Assembly: GCF_015689335.1 (NCBI RefSeq)
Contig: NZ_CP065053.1
Coordinates: 3,410,001 to 3,474,000, forward strand
Source of the DNA: Massilia antarctica
GTDB taxonomy: Bacteria; Pseudomonadota; Gammaproteobacteria; Burkholderiales; Burkholderiaceae_D
DNA length: 64,000 nucleotides
Reading direction: 5' to 3'
Position 1 is the stretch's first letter, and the number at the start of each line of letters is the position of its first letter. The translations under genes and the position numbers were made by a program. This document shows, piece after piece, positions 45,375 to 53,761 of this stretch. The notes under the pieces are model-generated. The model made no database searches and had not been told where the DNA came from. It worked only from the letters and a program-made list of their open reading frames with translations.

Positions 45375-46980
45375 TGGCTGGCTCGTTGTCGCCACGGAGC
45401 CTGATTTGTGCCAGGTGGGCAAATGCGTGGTGGCGTTCAGCAGCTTCGCACAGCTCGATTACAAGCACGCGGCGTCGCCGGATGTAAAAGCGCGGGGCAC
45501 GCCGGTCTACCGCGTCGGCGATCTCTTCAAGAACACGCAAGCGAATGCGGGCGCGCATATTGTGTCCGGCACCTCGCTGTCCACGGGCTATGTCCAGATC
45601 CTGGAGGGCCATTCCAACGTCAAGGTCAACGGGATTGCTGTCGCGCGTCACGACAGCGCTTGCCGTATCAATTGCGACAGCGCGGGCATGGGCGGCGCGC
45701 GCGGGCAGGTCGTGACGATGACGAAAACCGTCGCGTCGCCAGCGGCGAAAGGCGCCGCTGCGCCGGCCGGCGCTCCAGCGCGTATCAGCAAGAAATTGCT
45801 GGCGCTCAAAGCGCTGCGGGAGAAGGTGATTGCAGGACGCCTGGATTTCGATGCGTTCGACGAGTTCGTCGATTTTGACAGGACCAATTCTGTGTTGGAT
45901 GGCTGGATCGGCAAGATCCAGGGGACACCAGGAACGGTCGGTGATTGGGATGCGCAGCTCGGACGCGGTTTGCTCGGCGGTGCGAAGGACCTTGCCTTTG
46001 GCTTAAGCGAACTTTTCTACGAAGGGATGAAGGGTGTCCCCAAGCTGGTGCGCAGATTTAGCACGGTGGATGGCCAGCTGCTCGCGGCGCTTGATGAGCA
46101 GATACTTCTCGAAGAAATTAGTCTTGGCAATGTCAATACGACGAGTATCGCGCAGGATGCAGGGAAGTTTGCACAAGCCGTGGCCCGGCCTGTGACCAAT
46201 CCATGGACGAAGGGGCAGTACGTTGAATCGATATCGCGGGGTGGGTTCGAGGTAATCACGTTCGGGTTTGGCTTGCTTAAAGCTGGACGTGCTGCGAAAG
46301 CGAAAAAGCTGTTGGATGCGGCTAAGGCCAAGGATGCGGCGGCAGGCGCTACGGCTGCCAGTGCTTCAGCTGCCAAAGGAGCAATCACACCGGCTTCAAC
46401 AGGTGCACCGGCAGCTCGTGGAGGCGTCTATATTTCGCATGCTCCAAAGAGAGCGCGTCCGCCACCGAACGGATTTAGCGGGCCAGATGGCTACAGGACT
46501 TACGGGATTGTAGATAGCCCTCTGAAAAGTCCTGAAGGACGTAGGGTCGTCGAGTCGTACGCATCTCAAGGGTTCACGCCCGTGGAGGCGGCAGATAAAG
46601 CATCCAACTTGATGGCCAGTGGATCTAACCTACCTAAAGCAGTTGACTTGGTCGCGGGTGATTCCTTATATAAATTAGTGCCAGAGGGGGATATCCCAGG
46701 AAAATATTCAGCGTTCTTTGCTACAAAGGACGAAATTTCATCTTTGAAAGGGATGAGCTATGATCAAATTTCAGATCGTATCGGAATTCCTTTGGAAAGC
46801 CAGCAAACTCTACGCTTCGACGTTCATGAGGTTACAGCAAATAAGGCGATCACGGTATTTGAGTCGACGATTGCTCGGACTTCACAAAATGGGTATTTTC
46901 AACCAGGCGGAGGGATTCAGACACTGATCACCGACCGGAGTGCGTTTACGGCTCCCGTTTTAATTGGAAAATTACCATGA
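45340..46980 (+). CDS. PAAR-like (DUF4150-type) protein with C-terminal toxin candidate
   Basis: Protein of 546 aa. Residues 1-130 form a PAAR-like domain resembling DUF4150 (PVYRVGDLFKNTQANAGAHIVSG, VQILEGHSNVKVNGIAVARHDS, quoted in part). A linker follows, with a hydrophobic, Ala-rich part around 300-355. The last 170 residues, from about 46440, are encoded by more AT-rich DNA and end ARTSQNGYFQPGGGIQTLI...LIGKLP. Variable C termini on a PAAR carrier are the mark of polymorphic T6SS effectors. The toxin fold is not recognised; the terminal GGG-x-Q recalls NAD-targeting toxins such as TNT, but only weakly. The immunity gene overlaps the stop. Confidence 0.8.
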   Translation: MMGLVRHIAHADGWLVVATEPDLCQVGKCVVAFSSFAQLDYKHAASPDVKARGTPVYRVGDLFKNTQANAGAHIVSGTSLSTGYVQILEGHSNVKVNGIAVARHDSACRINCDSAGMGGARGQVVTMTKTVASPAAKGAAAPAGAPARISKKLLALKALREKVIAGRLDFDAFDEFVDFDRTNSVLDGWIGKIQGTPGTVGDWDAQLGRGLLGGAKDLAFGLSELFYEGMKGVPKLVRRFSTVDGQLLAALDEQILLEEISLGNVNTTSIAQDAGKFAQAVARPVTNPWTKGQYVESISRGGFEVITFGFGLLKAGRAAKAKKLLDAAKAKDAAAGATAASASAAKGAITPASTGAPAARGGVYISHAPKRARPPPNGFSGPDGYRTYGIVDSPLKSPEGRRVVESYASQGFTPVEAADKASNLMASGSNLPKAVDLVAGDSLYKLVPEGDIPGKYSAFFATKDEISSLKGMSYDQISDRIGIPLESQQTLRFDVHEVTANKAITVFESTIARTSQNGYFQPGGGIQTLITDRSAFTAPVLIGKLP

Positions 46981-47357
46981 ACATGACAAAGAGACGACTT
47001 GTTAAATTGATGGGAAACACTGGATTCTATGCGGAAGTAGACATTGTTAAACTCAAACGCCTTGCAATGGAATTGCTGAATTACATACAGATCAACATCA
47101 GCCAAGATGACGATGAGTATGAGATATGGAAGTGGGTGGTTCCCATGTGCAAGGCAGTTCTCGACGGTACTATTCAACTGCCTGTACCGTTTGTGGATTT
47201 GCCGCTTAATTATCCGATGCGTGAAGGGCTTTTACCTCCAGATTTCCAGAAAAAATTTTCGGAGTTTAGGGTTGCGGCATGTGCAATGATACTAAAATTC
47301 TCTGAGAAAATCATGATCGACGGTGTTGCGTATATGTACGCAGATTTTGAAGAATGA
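46977..47357 (+). CDS. candidate immunity protein
   Basis: Protein of 126 aa, no signal peptide, encoded by DNA of about 40-45% GC, well below its neighbours. The ATG overlaps the toxin-candidate stop by 4 bp (ATGA), the usual layout of effector-immunity pairs. A cytosolic location implies the toxin acts in the cytosol. The sequence (NYIQINISQDDDEYEIWKW, VDLPLNYPMREGLLPPDF) belongs to no family I recognise. It ends YMYADFEE, a tail repeated in a scrap just downstream. Confidence 0.75.
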   Translation: MNMTKRRLVKLMGNTGFYAEVDIVKLKRLAMELLNYIQINISQDDDEYEIWKWVVPMCKAVLDGTIQLPVPFVDLPLNYPMREGLLPPDFQKKFSEFRVAACAMILKFSEKIMIDGVAYMYADFEE

Positions 47358-47373
47358 ACTCGACTTGACAAGA

Positions 47374-47400
47374 TATGCGTATGCCGATTTTGAGGAGTGA
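47374..47400 (+). pseudogene. 3' remnant of a second immunity gene
   Basis: Seventeen bases after the immunity gene, TATGCGTATGCCGATTTTGAGGAGTGA encodes YAYADFEE-stop, nearly the same as the YMYADFEE-stop of the intact gene (47331-47357), with silent third-base differences. No start or upstream homology remains. This looks like the end of an older or sister immunity gene. Confidence 0.6.
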
Positions 47401-47475
47401 GCGCAGCACTGATACTCATTGATAGCGCAGGGGAAAAGCCGGCAGTCAAACCGCGCCGGTACATGACGACCGTAA

Positions 47476-47802
47476 TTACTTCTGCCGGAAGTACTCAAAC
47501 TCCACCAGCGCATCATCCGGCCAGCTCGCGTCGTGCAGCGGTACTACGTACGTCATTCCGTCCGGGCCAACGGCCCCGGCCGGGGCAGTCACGTTGCGCT
47601 CGCCCGCCACCATGCGATAGCCCGCCAGCGCGTGCTTGCTGTCGAAAGAGTCCAGCCCGGCAACAAACGCCCTGTACGTCTTGAAATCGGGATCGCGCAG
47701 CACGTTGACCTGCACCGTGTCAACTTCCTTGACAGCTCCAGCCTCCTGGGCGGGAGCGATGCCGGCCGCGAGCATCATGGCAATCAGGAATGGGAATTTC
47801 AT
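47476..47802 (-). CDS. small secreted protein downstream of macB
   Basis: Protein of 108 aa with a signal peptide (MKFPFLIAMMLAAGIAPAQ). The mature part (VQVNVLRDPDFKTYRAFVAG, GPDGMTYVVPLHDASWPDD) matches no domain I know. It starts 5 bp after the MacB permease stop on the same strand, so it is probably the last gene of the exporter operon and may act with it in the periplasm. Confidence 0.78.
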   Translation of the reverse strand: MKFPFLIAMMLAAGIAPAQEAGAVKEVDTVQVNVLRDPDFKTYRAFVAGLDSFDSKHALAGYRMVAGERNVTAPAGAVGPDGMTYVVPLHDASWPDDALVEFEYFRQK

Positions 47803-47807
47803 CAAGT

Positions 47808-49031
47808 CTATTCGTAACGCAAACAATCGACCGGCAGCAGCCTGGACGCACGCCGTGCCGGGTAAAAACCAAAGAACACCCCCACCAGGCTGGAAAAGCC
47901 GCAGGCCACGATCACCGCGGACAAGGTGATCACCACCTCGAACTTGCCGATAGCGGTGATCGCCGCCGCCAGTCCCACGGCAATCGCAATGCCGATGACG
48001 CCGCCAGCGAGGCATATCACCACCGCCTCGGTCAGAAACTGCAGCAGCACATCGCGCGGCTTGGCCCCGATCGCCATGCGGATGCCAATCTCGCGCGTGC
48101 GTTCGGTCACCGACACCAGCATGATGTTCATGATCCCGATACCGCCCACCACCAGCGAAATGGCGCCGATCACGCCGAGCAGGGCGGCAATGCCGGCACT
48201 GATCTTGCCGGCCGTCTCCGCGAACGAGGCCAGGTTGTCGATGCGGAAGTCGTCCGGCTCCTCGAACTTGATGTGATGGCGGTCGCGCATGGTTTCGTTG
48301 ATGTCTTCGATGGCATCGAGCAAGTTGCCGTCCGATCTGCCCTGCGCCACGACGTAATGCACATTGTCGGGGAAGGGGTTGCGGATCAGGTGGGCGCGGG
48401 CGGCGGTGATCGGCACCAGCACCAGTTCCGACAAGTCCGGCCCGTCGACCTGCTTGCCTTCGCCATGCAGCACGCCAACGACCTGGAAGGCGACGTTTTC
48501 GATGCGGATATATTTGCCGAGCGGGTCCATCTTGTAGAAAAACTGGTCGGCGACCTTGTGTCCGATGATCACGCTGCGCGAGGCGGCGCGCACGTCCGCT
48601 TCGCTGAAAACGCTGCCCAGTTCCATCTTCCAGTTACGAATCTTGAACATCGCTGGCGTTACCCCATGCACGGTGTTGGACGCCGTTTCATTGCCAACCG
48701 CCAGCTTGAAGCCGCCCTGCAAGGCAGGCGCCGCGCCGGACAGGCTGGACAGCGAATTCAAGGCAGCCGCATCGGCCAGGGTCAATGCGGGAGCGGCGCC
48801 GGCGCGCAGGCGCTGGGCCGCGGCGCGGTTGCCGCCCGGCGAAATGAACAGCATATTGGTGCCCAGCGCTTCGAGTTCCTTGCCGATGAAGCGCTGCATG
48901 CTGTCGCCCAGGGCCAGCAACAGCACCACCGAGGTAATCCCGATGATGATGCCGAGCATGGTCAGCGCGGTGCGCAGGCGGTTCGCGCTCATCGAGCGGA
49001 ACGCTTCGATCACGACCTGGAAAAAATTCAT
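47808..49031 (-). CDS. macB: MacB-type ABC transporter permease
   Basis: Permease of 407 aa with four membrane helices in the FtsX/MacB layout: TM1 near 20-42 (TALTMLGIIIGITSVVLLLALG), a large periplasmic domain (about 45-270), then three helices (IAALLGVIGAISLVVGGIGIMNIMLV and two more). VTERTREIGIRMAIGA is the conserved cytoplasmic loop. Here the ATPase is a separate gene, unlike E. coli MacB where both are fused. Overlaps the ATPase gene by 4 bp. Confidence 0.95.
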   Translation of the reverse strand: MNFFQVVIEAFRSMSANRLRTALTMLGIIIGITSVVLLLALGDSMQRFIGKELEALGTNMLFISPGGNRAAAQRLRAGAAPALTLADAAALNSLSSLSGAAPALQGGFKLAVGNETASNTVHGVTPAMFKIRNWKMELGSVFSEADVRAASRSVIIGHKVADQFFYKMDPLGKYIRIENVAFQVVGVLHGEGKQVDGPDLSELVLVPITAARAHLIRNPFPDNVHYVVAQGRSDGNLLDAIEDINETMRDRHHIKFEEPDDFRIDNLASFAETAGKISAGIAALLGVIGAISLVVGGIGIMNIMLVSVTERTREIGIRMAIGAKPRDVLLQFLTEAVVICLAGGVIGIAIAVGLAAAITAIGKFEVVITLSAVIVACGFSSLVGVFFGFYPARRASRLLPVDCLRYE

Positions 49032-49792
49032 GGTGCGCCCCCGTGCGCCAGGATCTGCTGCTCGTGGCTGAGCGCCAGTTCGCGCAAGCCGTCGGCGGCC
49101 GGGCCGTCATACAGCACGCGCCCATCTTTCAGGCGCATCAGGCGCTTGCTGTAGGCGGCGATGTCGGGCTCGTGCGTGACCAGCAGGATCGTGATGCCGC
49201 GTTCCACATTCAATTGCTGGAAGGAGCGCATGATCTCGACGCTGGTCTGGGTGTCGAGGTTGCCGGTTGGCTCGTCGGCCAGGATCAGCGGTGGGTCGCC
49301 CACCAACGCGCGGGCAATGGCCACCCGTTGCTGCTGGCCGCCGGACAATTGATTCGGCGTGCGTTTGGCGTACTCGGCCAGGCCGACCCGGTCCAGTTCG
49401 ACCAGCGCCTTGGCATGCGCTTTGGCGCGCGACACGCCGGCGTAGATCAGCGGCAAGGCCACGTTCTCGGCCACGCTCATGCGCTTGATCAGATTAAAGC
49501 TCTGGAACACGAAACCGATGGTCCGGTTGCGCACGGTCGCCAGTTCGGCACGCGAGAGGGTCAAGGTATCGATGCCGTTGAGCAGGTAAGTGCCGCCGGT
49601 GGCCTGGTCCAGGCAACCGAAGATATTCATCAGGGTCGACTTGCCCGAGCCGGATTGCCCCATCACGGCCAGAAAGTCGCCGCGTGGCACCAGCAGATCG
49701 ATGCCGAACAGCACCTGGGTTTCCATGCTGCCTGAAAAATAGCTTTTCGTAACCTGGCGGATATCGATCAGCGGCGTGTCCTGCGCCGGCAT
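49028..49792 (-). CDS. macB: MacB-type ABC transporter ATPase
   Basis: ATP-binding subunit of 254 aa, LolD/MacB class. Walker A GQSGSGKST (about 46-54), Q-loop VFQSFNL, signature LSGGQQQR, Walker B LILADEPTGNLD and the H-loop VTHEPD are all intact. It is coupled to macA (TGATG) and to the permease (ATGA). Together with MacA and an outer-membrane TolC-type protein it should export substrates from the periplasm. Confidence 0.96.
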   Translation of the reverse strand: MPAQDTPLIDIRQVTKSYFSGSMETQVLFGIDLLVPRGDFLAVMGQSGSGKSTLMNIFGCLDQATGGTYLLNGIDTLTLSRAELATVRNRTIGFVFQSFNLIKRMSVAENVALPLIYAGVSRAKAHAKALVELDRVGLAEYAKRTPNQLSGGQQQRVAIARALVGDPPLILADEPTGNLDTQTSVEIMRSFQQLNVERGITILLVTHEPDIAAYSKRLMRLKDGRVLYDGPAADGLRELALSHEQQILAHGGAP

Positions 49793-51000
49793 CAGAACTC
49801 GCTCTTGGCGCTGGCGTTGGCGCGCGTGATGACTTTATCGCCTTTTTTCAGTTCGCCCGACAGCACTTCGGTGTAGCGGAAGTTGGACAGGCCGATCTTG
49901 ATGTCGACCGGTTTGGCAGCGTTCTTTTCGTCGAGCTTGTAGACCTTGAAGATGCGCGCCGTTTCGCTCTTGCTGCGGAAGGTGATGTCGTCATCCTCGG
50001 CCGGCGGCGGCACTGCGGGCGGCGCCTTGCCGTCGGCCTTTTGTTTTTTCTGTTCCTTGTCCAGCTCTTCATCGCTGAGACGGAAACGCAGGGCGGCCGT
50101 GGGAATGCGCAGCACGTTGGGGCGGTTGCCGACCACCAGGCGCACCTGGGCTGTCATGCCGGGTTTCAGCAATTCTTCCTTGTTTTCCACATCGAGCACG
50201 ACGTTGTAGGTGACCACGTTTTGCACCACGTTCGCGGCCAGGCGGAACTGGCGCATGCTGGCCGCGAATTCGCGGTCCGGGTAGGCGTCGACCACGAAGT
50301 GGGCTGGCTGGCCATCTTTCAGCGCGCCGACGTCGGCTTCCGAGACGCTGGTGTCGATCTGCATCTTGGTCAGGTCCTTGGCGATCTGAAACAGGTTCGG
50401 CGTGGTGAAGGAGGCCGCCACAGTCTGGCCGAGGTCGATCGTGCGCTTGATGACGACGCCGTCGATGGGGGCGCGGATCACGCTGTTGTCGAGGTCGGCC
50501 TGGGCGCGCGCCAGTTGTGCCTCGGACAGCTTGATGTTGGCCTTGGCCACGTCCAGCTCGCGGCGCGCCTGGTCCAGGGTCAGGCTGGACACGTAGTTCT
50601 GCGCCACCAGCCGTTCGTTGCGCTCGAAGTTCGCTTGCGCCAGCCGCATCGAGGCCTGGGCCGAGGCCAGCCCGGCTTCGACCTGGCGGATCTGGGCATT
50701 GAAGATGGTCGGATCGAGTTTCAGCAGCACCTGGCCTTTTTTCACGTGATCGTTGAAGTCGGCCTTGAGCTCGACCACGGTGCCCGATACTTGCGAGCCG
50801 ACATTGATCAGCGCCACCGGGTTGATGGTGCCGGTGGCCGTGACGGTCTGGGTGATGGTGCCGGTGTCGACCGGCGCGGCGCGGTAGCGCGACTCCGGGA
50901 TGACGGGCGGTTTGGTCGAGTGCAGGTAGGCGGCACCGGCGGCGCCGGCGGCGAGCACAGCGATCAGGATGGCTACGCGTTTCCGGGTGAATAATGTCAT
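49792..51000 (-). CDS. macA: MacA-type periplasmic adaptor
   Basis: Membrane-fusion protein of 402 aa with an N-terminal membrane anchor (KRVAILIAVLAAGAAGAAYLH). The adaptor body includes TVTATGTINPVALINVGSQVSGTV (quoted in part), a long hairpin (about 100-175), and lipoyl halves with VIRAPIDGVVIKRTIDLGQTV. A Lys/Gln/Pro-rich insert (KEQKKQKADGKAPPAVPPPAEDDD-like) breaks the beta-barrel region. The ATG at 51000 is chosen; the frame has a TTG at 51012. First gene of the macA-macB-macB-small-protein operon. Confidence 0.95.
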   Translation of the reverse strand: MTLFTRKRVAILIAVLAAGAAGAAYLHSTKPPVIPESRYRAAPVDTGTITQTVTATGTINPVALINVGSQVSGTVVELKADFNDHVKKGQVLLKLDPTIFNAQIRQVEAGLASAQASMRLAQANFERNERLVAQNYVSSLTLDQARRELDVAKANIKLSEAQLARAQADLDNSVIRAPIDGVVIKRTIDLGQTVAASFTTPNLFQIAKDLTKMQIDTSVSEADVGALKDGQPAHFVVDAYPDREFAASMRQFRLAANVVQNVVTYNVVLDVENKEELLKPGMTAQVRLVVGNRPNVLRIPTAALRFRLSDEELDKEQKKQKADGKAPPAVPPPAEDDDITFRSKSETARIFKVYKLDEKNAAKPVDIKIGLSNFRYTEVLSGELKKGDKVITRANASAKSEF

Positions 51001-51058
51001 GGGCTTCAACAAGTCTGGCGCGGCAGCGCGACGTTCTAGTGTCCGCCATTTATGCTAA

Positions 51059-51331
51059 TTAGGCAACATGCATACGCGTAACTTTTTCGTACAAGGGGCA
51101 AATATCGGTGATGCCGATCACGTTGTACAGGCGCGCCATGAACAGATCGAGCAGGTCGGTGTCGGCGGCGCGCAGCTTCAGGAAGATGGTGTCGTCGGCG
51201 CCGCGGCTGTCGAGTTCGAGCGCGGCCAGTTGCAGCCCGCCGCGGCGCGCGATGGCGAGCACGGCTTCGAGGGTGTCCAGGGTGGTCGTCCTGGGGACGG
51301 AAAAACGCAGGGGGAGGTGGCTATCGTTCAT
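51059..51331 (-). CDS. ACT-domain protein, IlvM-like
   Basis: Protein of 90 aa that is essentially one ACT domain: LPLRFSVPRTTTLDTLEAVLAIARRGGLQLAALELDSR then a second strand-helix unit. It resembles the small regulatory subunit IlvM of acetolactate synthase II, but no catalytic subunit is adjacent. The ATG at 51331 is used; an open extension overlaps the divergent Lrp gene. The regulator next to it suggests amino-acid-responsive control. Confidence 0.7.
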   Translation of the reverse strand: MNDSHLPLRFSVPRTTTLDTLEAVLAIARRGGLQLAALELDSRGADDTIFLKLRAADTDLLDLFMARLYNVIGITDICPLYEKVTRMHVA

Positions 51332-51458
51332 GTCGAAAGGATATCCGGAGAGCGGCGGAATAGGCTTTCGAAGTGAGCGGAGTTTTCCGGTTTGGTGGAA
51401 GATTCTTCTGGTGACGATGTGATATCGTGGAATTCCTTCTTCTGGAATGCGAAAAGCC

Positions 51459-51926
51459 ATGAATGCTGCCGAACTTGATGAAATTGACCGCAAGATCTTG
51501 CGCGAGCTGCGCCGCGACGGGCGCATTTCGAATACGCAGCTGGCCGAGAAAATCGGCCTGTCGGCCTCGCCCTGCTGGAACCGGGTGCGACAGATGGAAG
51601 AGGCGGGGGTGATCGAGGGCTACACGGTGCTGTTGAGTCAAAAGGCGCTGGGCGTGCCCGATACGGTGATGATCGAAGTGACCCTGGACCGGCATGACGA
51701 CGATACCTTCGAGCGCTTCGGTCAGGCGCTGGCCGATATGCCGGAAGTGCTGGAAGCGTATTTGCTGACCGGGGAGTACGATTACCTGATCAAGGTCGCG
51801 GTGGCGGGCACGGCGGGGTACGAAGAGTTTTTGAGGCGCAGGTTGTACAAGCTGCCCGGATTGCGGCACAGCAGGTCGACGTTTGTGCTGAGGGTGATGA
51901 AGCGCAGTTATTCGCCGGAGCCGTAA
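51459..51926 (+). CDS. Lrp/AsnC-family transcriptional regulator
   Basis: Protein of 155 aa with the AsnC-type HTH at about 6-60 (LDEIDRKILRELRRDGRISNTQLAEKIGLSASPCWNRV, in pieces) and a C-terminal RAM ligand domain (GEYDYLIKVAV, LRHSRSTFVL). Possible starts are ATG 51447 and ATG 51459; the second gives the usual family N terminus. It is divergent from the ACT-domain gene across about 127 bp and probably controls it or itself. Confidence 0.9.
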   Translation: MNAAELDEIDRKILRELRRDGRISNTQLAEKIGLSASPCWNRVRQMEEAGVIEGYTVLLSQKALGVPDTVMIEVTLDRHDDDTFERFGQALADMPEVLEAYLLTGEYDYLIKVAVAGTAGYEEFLRRRLYKLPGLRHSRSTFVLRVMKRSYSPEP

Positions 51927-51944
51927 GTGCGGCGTTTCCGCCCC

Positions 51945-51971
51945 GTCGGTTCCGCCATTGGCGGAACCGAC
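51945..51971. repeat. perfect palindrome of the REP-associated type
   Basis: GTCGGTTCCGCCA and TGGCGGAACCGAC form perfect 13-bp arms around one T, followed by TTCCCGCG. It is a variant of the hairpin unit at 33483 and 33605. Placed 19 bp after the Lrp stop, it may also end that transcript. Confidence 0.7.
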
Positions 51972-52067
51972 TTCCCGCGAGAGTGTTTTCAGAGCGGCCG
52001 GCCGGCTGGACTTGTGTAGAACGGGGTAGCGCTGACGGTCACGGCGGCGATAACGACAGCGACGGAA

Positions 52068-53516
52068 CTAATACCTGCTCGGTGCAATCGCCTCCGCATA
52101 ATCGTACAAGGTTCCCAAAATTTCCTCCGCGCGCTCGTCGGCATCTTCCGACAGCGTATCGATCTCGGCAAACAATTGCTCGATCGTGCGCGCCCCGCCT
52201 TGCCCATCGAACAGCCTGGCGGCACGGTGCTCTTCCCACTGCTGCGCTTCCGCTTCGCTCAGCAACGCGGGGAAATTGCGCGCGCGGTAGCGGAACACCA
52301 GTTCCCCCAGCCGCTGGTCCTCGAACGATGGCCGGGCCTTGGCCAGCTTCTCGGGTGTTTCCGCCCGCAGCGACTCGAGCTTGCGCCGGTCGCCGTTGCC
52401 GATAAAGCCGCCATACAGATCCTCATCGACATCGACCGCTTCCAGCTCCCCCTGGCGCTGATACACCTGCGCCCACAAGGCGCCCATGTCCGGCCCGGCC
52501 GCCGCCACGGCTGCGAACGCGCGTCCCTGCTCGATATCGATGCCCCACTTGTCCGCCATGGCCGCGCTCAGGGTCTTGAGGTTCCCCACCAGCATAGGTG
52601 ACTTGTTCAGGTGAATGCTCTTGATCGGCAAGCGGGTCACGCCCTCCGGCAAATCGGCTGTGCGCGTGAACATGCGCAGGCGGATGGTTTCCGCATCGAG
52701 CCCGAACAGCTCGGCCGGGTCATGGCTGCAATCCCACACCAGCACTTCATTCTTGTTGGTCGGATGGGTCGCCAGCGGCCACACCAGCCCGATGCAGCCG
52801 CGCTCGGTCGGGAACATGCCCGACACGTGCAGGAAGGGCTGGCGCTGCGGCGCCGCCAGATGCATGCCCATTTCCGACGCGACCTTGTCTTTCTTGTGCA
52901 GGGCCAGGCAAAAATCGAACAGCTTGGGCTGCCTGTCGCGGATCAGGCGCGCCAGCGCGATGGTGGCGCGCACGTCCGAGAGCGCATCGTGCGCCGCTTC
53001 GTGCAGCAAGCCGTTGGCCTTGGCCAGGTGCTCCAGCTTGAAGCTCGGCTTGCCGTCTTCGCGCAGCGGCCATTCGATGCCTTCCGGGCGCAGCGCGTAC
53101 GTCATGCGTACCACGTCGAGCAAGTCCCAGCGCCCGCAATTGTGCTGCCACTCGCGCGCGTACGGATCGATCAGGTTACGCCAGAACAGGAAGCGCGTGA
53201 TTTCATCGTCGAAGCGGATCGTGTTATAGCCGACCCCGATCGTGCCGGCCTGGCTGAAGGCCGCCTCGATGGTGGCCGCGAACTGGTGTTCCGGCACGCC
53301 TAATTCCAGGCATTGCTGCGGCGTGATGCCGGTGATCAGGCACGATTGCGGGTCGGGCAGGAAATCCGGCGCCGGCTGGCAGTACAGCATGATCGGCGCG
53401 CCGATTTCATTGAGGTTGGCATCGGTGCGGATCGCGGCGAACTGCGCCGGACGGTCGCGGCGCGGCTGGGCACCGAAGGTTTCGTAGTCGTGCCAGAGAA
53501 AAGTATGGGTGGTCAT
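52068..53516 (-). CDS. sbcB: exodeoxyribonuclease I
   Basis: 3'-5' single-strand DNA exonuclease used in recombination and mismatch repair. The 482-aa enzyme has the DEDDh exonuclease domain at about 1-190: Asp/Glu in WHDYETFG (8-15), GYNTIRFDDE, and HDALSDVRATI with the catalytic His and Asp. The SH3-like and C-terminal helical domains of ExoI follow (e.g. KSIHLNKSPML, FEDQRLGELVFRYRARNFP). The ATG at 53516 gives MTTHTFLWHDYETFG; the longer frame is rejected. Stand-alone gene flanked by palindromes. Confidence 0.95.
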   Translation of the reverse strand: MTTHTFLWHDYETFGAQPRRDRPAQFAAIRTDANLNEIGAPIMLYCQPAPDFLPDPQSCLITGITPQQCLELGVPEHQFAATIEAAFSQAGTIGVGYNTIRFDDEITRFLFWRNLIDPYAREWQHNCGRWDLLDVVRMTYALRPEGIEWPLREDGKPSFKLEHLAKANGLLHEAAHDALSDVRATIALARLIRDRQPKLFDFCLALHKKDKVASEMGMHLAAPQRQPFLHVSGMFPTERGCIGLVWPLATHPTNKNEVLVWDCSHDPAELFGLDAETIRLRMFTRTADLPEGVTRLPIKSIHLNKSPMLVGNLKTLSAAMADKWGIDIEQGRAFAAVAAAGPDMGALWAQVYQRQGELEAVDVDEDLYGGFIGNGDRRKLESLRAETPEKLAKARPSFEDQRLGELVFRYRARNFPALLSEAEAQQWEEHRAARLFDGQGGARTIEQLFAEIDTLSEDADERAEEILGTLYDYAEAIAPSRY

Positions 53517-53585
53517 GGAACGTCGATCAATAAGTGGCGACCCCGGGGCCGTGTACACGCCGGGGCAGACCCTGGTGCGATTGAT

Positions 53586-53668
53586 CCGTCATTCCCGCGC
53601 AGGCGGGAATCCAAGCTCTGGTGGCTAAAGCGGCTGGCCTTGGATTCCCGCCTGCGCGGGAATGACGG
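53586..53668. repeat. large inverted pair of REP-like units
   Basis: Positions 53586-53615 and 53639-53668 are perfect 30-bp inverted copies of each other. Each contains the TTCCCGCGCAGGCGGGAA core plus flanks CCGTCA and TCCAAG. The intervening 23 bp would be the loop. It lies between the GGDEF gene and sbcB, so it may separate their transcripts. Confidence 0.88.
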
Positions 53669-53761
53669 CTGGGGTGGCCGTCAAGCGCATCGGGGGCGGA
53701 CCCATATGGTACACAGATTGGCGCCGCGCCGGGGCCTGGATTGCGCGCGCGGCGCGGCATG

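Noticed and set aside
39015-47400. Complete type VI secretion system
   Set aside because: Only spike, adaptor, effector and accessory genes are present; no tss sheath, baseplate, ClpV or membrane-complex gene is in the window.
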